Notes under the pieces: model-generated
Databases searched by the model: none
What the model saw: only the letters and a program-made list of their open reading frames with translations
What the model was told of the DNA's origin: nothing
Position numbers and translations under genes: made by a program
Assembly (NCBI GenBank): GCA_035352555.1
Contig: DAOPXW010000084.1
Location: 1 to 6,275, forward strand
Direction of reading: 5' to 3'
Source: UBA2922 sp035352555
GTDB taxonomy: Bacteria > Bacillota > Clostridia > Oscillospirales > Oscillospiraceae
DNA length: 6,275 nucleotides
Shown: piece after piece, positions 5,926-6,275 of the stretch
How the letters are laid out: every line of letters begins with the position of its first letter
Position numbering within the stretch: the stretch's first letter is position 1

Positions 5926-5943
5926 TCATTCCCACTCCACAAA
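5926..5943 (-). other. Possible guaA 3'-end duplicate (attachment-site-like scar)
   Basis: On the minus strand TTT GTG GAG TGG GAA TGA would encode FVEWE and a stop, and is followed 8 bases later by the terminator at 5884-5918. GMP synthase (GuaA) proteins end in (I/V)EWE, and the guaA 3' end is a known integration site for genomic islands. The frame closes at a stop (TGA) only a few codons upstream, so no guaA gene is here; only the last codons could be represented. The match is short and the residues before it (DLT) do not look like GuaA, so chance is possible. Confidence 0.3.
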
Positions 5944-6040
5944 GGTCAGATCAAATCACTATCATATTTGTTGATGTAAGTTATCATAACCATCGTTTTC
6001 TTGCCGCTCTATCCCGCTTACCGAGTGCGAACGGATTTTT

Positions 6041-6059
6041 TAGTATCAAAATAGTATCA
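6041..6059. repeat. Short direct repeat TAGTATCA x2
   Basis: TAGTATCA occurs at 6041-6048 and 6052-6059, separated by AAA, giving an 11-base period, about one helical turn. The right copy overlaps the stop codon of the broken Fic gene. It could be a pair of protein-binding sites (recombinase arm or regulator) or mere AT-rich coincidence; nothing else in the surrounding 5944-6056 stretch suggests a gene. Confidence 0.4.
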
Positions 6060-6275
6060 GCCAGTTTGACTGCCTATGCACCTTCTCACTACCTGAATCA
6101 ACGGCACGGCGTCATATACTGAAGTCTCCATTGCTGAAAGCAGCTCATCCGCACTTGCAGTAGACCAGTCGACGGTATATCTATTTACAAGAAAGAGCTG
6201 ATGAACAAACTCTCGTTGTAGCCCTGCCGTTTCCCTCTCGGAATGGGTGCAGATAGTTGAGCTCTGCAAAATAAT
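6057..6275 (-). pseudogene. Fic/DOC-family protein, C-terminal part, frameshifted and cut by the right edge
   Basis: Reading leftward from the edge, one frame gives YFAELNYLHPFREGNGRA, containing the Fic catalytic motif HPFREGNGR (bases 6249-6223). That frame then loses similarity. Four bases later (GCTA at 6222-6219) a second frame continues with QREFVHQLFLVNRYTVDW and runs to a TGA at 6059-6057; this is what normally follows GNGR-x in Fic proteins (consensus GNGRTQREF). The join therefore holds one base too many (or lacks two). Fic proteins usually transfer AMP to a hydroxyl side chain of target proteins and often act as toxins or regulators. The shift cuts just after the active-site loop, so the protein is probably inactive unless the frameshift is a sequencing error. 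The 5' part lies outside the window. It is transcribed in the operon's direction but separated from it by a terminator, and its base composition is less GC-rich. Confidence 0.85.

Noticed and set aside
5917..5940. Imperfect hairpin GTGGAAGTG...CACTCCAC
   Set aside because: It overlaps one arm of the stronger terminator and the candidate guaA end, needs a bulge, and has no T-tract of its own.
5749..6122. Plus-strand ORFs at 5749-5979 and 5865-6122
   Set aside because: They run through the terminator, promoter and Fic remnant, have no ribosome site and no recognisable domain.

Overview
The window is almost entirely one leftward (minus-strand) operon of about 5.8 kb, GC-rich and tightly packed, with Shine-Dalgarno sites of the GGAGG type. 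The GC-rich coding style, this gene content and the low-GC spacer to the right suggest a Firmicute of the high-GC Clostridia type (Oscillospiraceae-like, probably gut). That placement is inference from style; no rRNA or taxonomic marker is present.

Layout in the direction of transcription, right to left. At the far right (about 5884-6275) is a more AT-rich stretch. It holds the broken 3' part of a Fic-family gene, a short direct repeat, a 12-base motif matching the 3' end expected of guaA, and an intrinsic terminator. A promoter (about 5842-5870) then drives a leader of about 137 nt containing a perfect terminator hairpin with a competing antiterminator pairing: a candidate riboswitch or attenuator of no class I recognise. 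The operon follows: (1) a small TM1266-type regulator or sensor, (2) a FecCD/BtuC-type ABC permease, (3) an ABC ATPase carrying a second TM1266-like domain at its C-terminus, (4) a HydE-like radical SAM enzyme, (5) a NifH-like reductase, (6) a NifD-like and (7) a NifK-like nitrogenase component 1 subunit, the last cut by the left edge. All seven are overlapped by 4 to 23 bases with their neighbours (ATGA/GTGA junctions and similar), so they are almost certainly cotranscribed and translationally coupled.

Together the genes look like a nitrogenase-like system that is not a nitrogen-fixing one. An ATP-driven NifH-like electron donor would serve a NifDK-like heterodimer. A HydE-like enzyme would make or modify an organometallic or other cofactor or substrate. 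A siderophore/cobalamin/heme-class importer would bring in a metal complex or cofactor. Two TM1266 sensor domains, one free and one fused to the importer ATPase, could link transport, expression and cofactor state. No hydrogenase, HydF, HydG, NifB, NifEN or transporter binding protein is encoded here. The substrate and reaction are unknown; this operon is the window's main candidate for an undescribed system.
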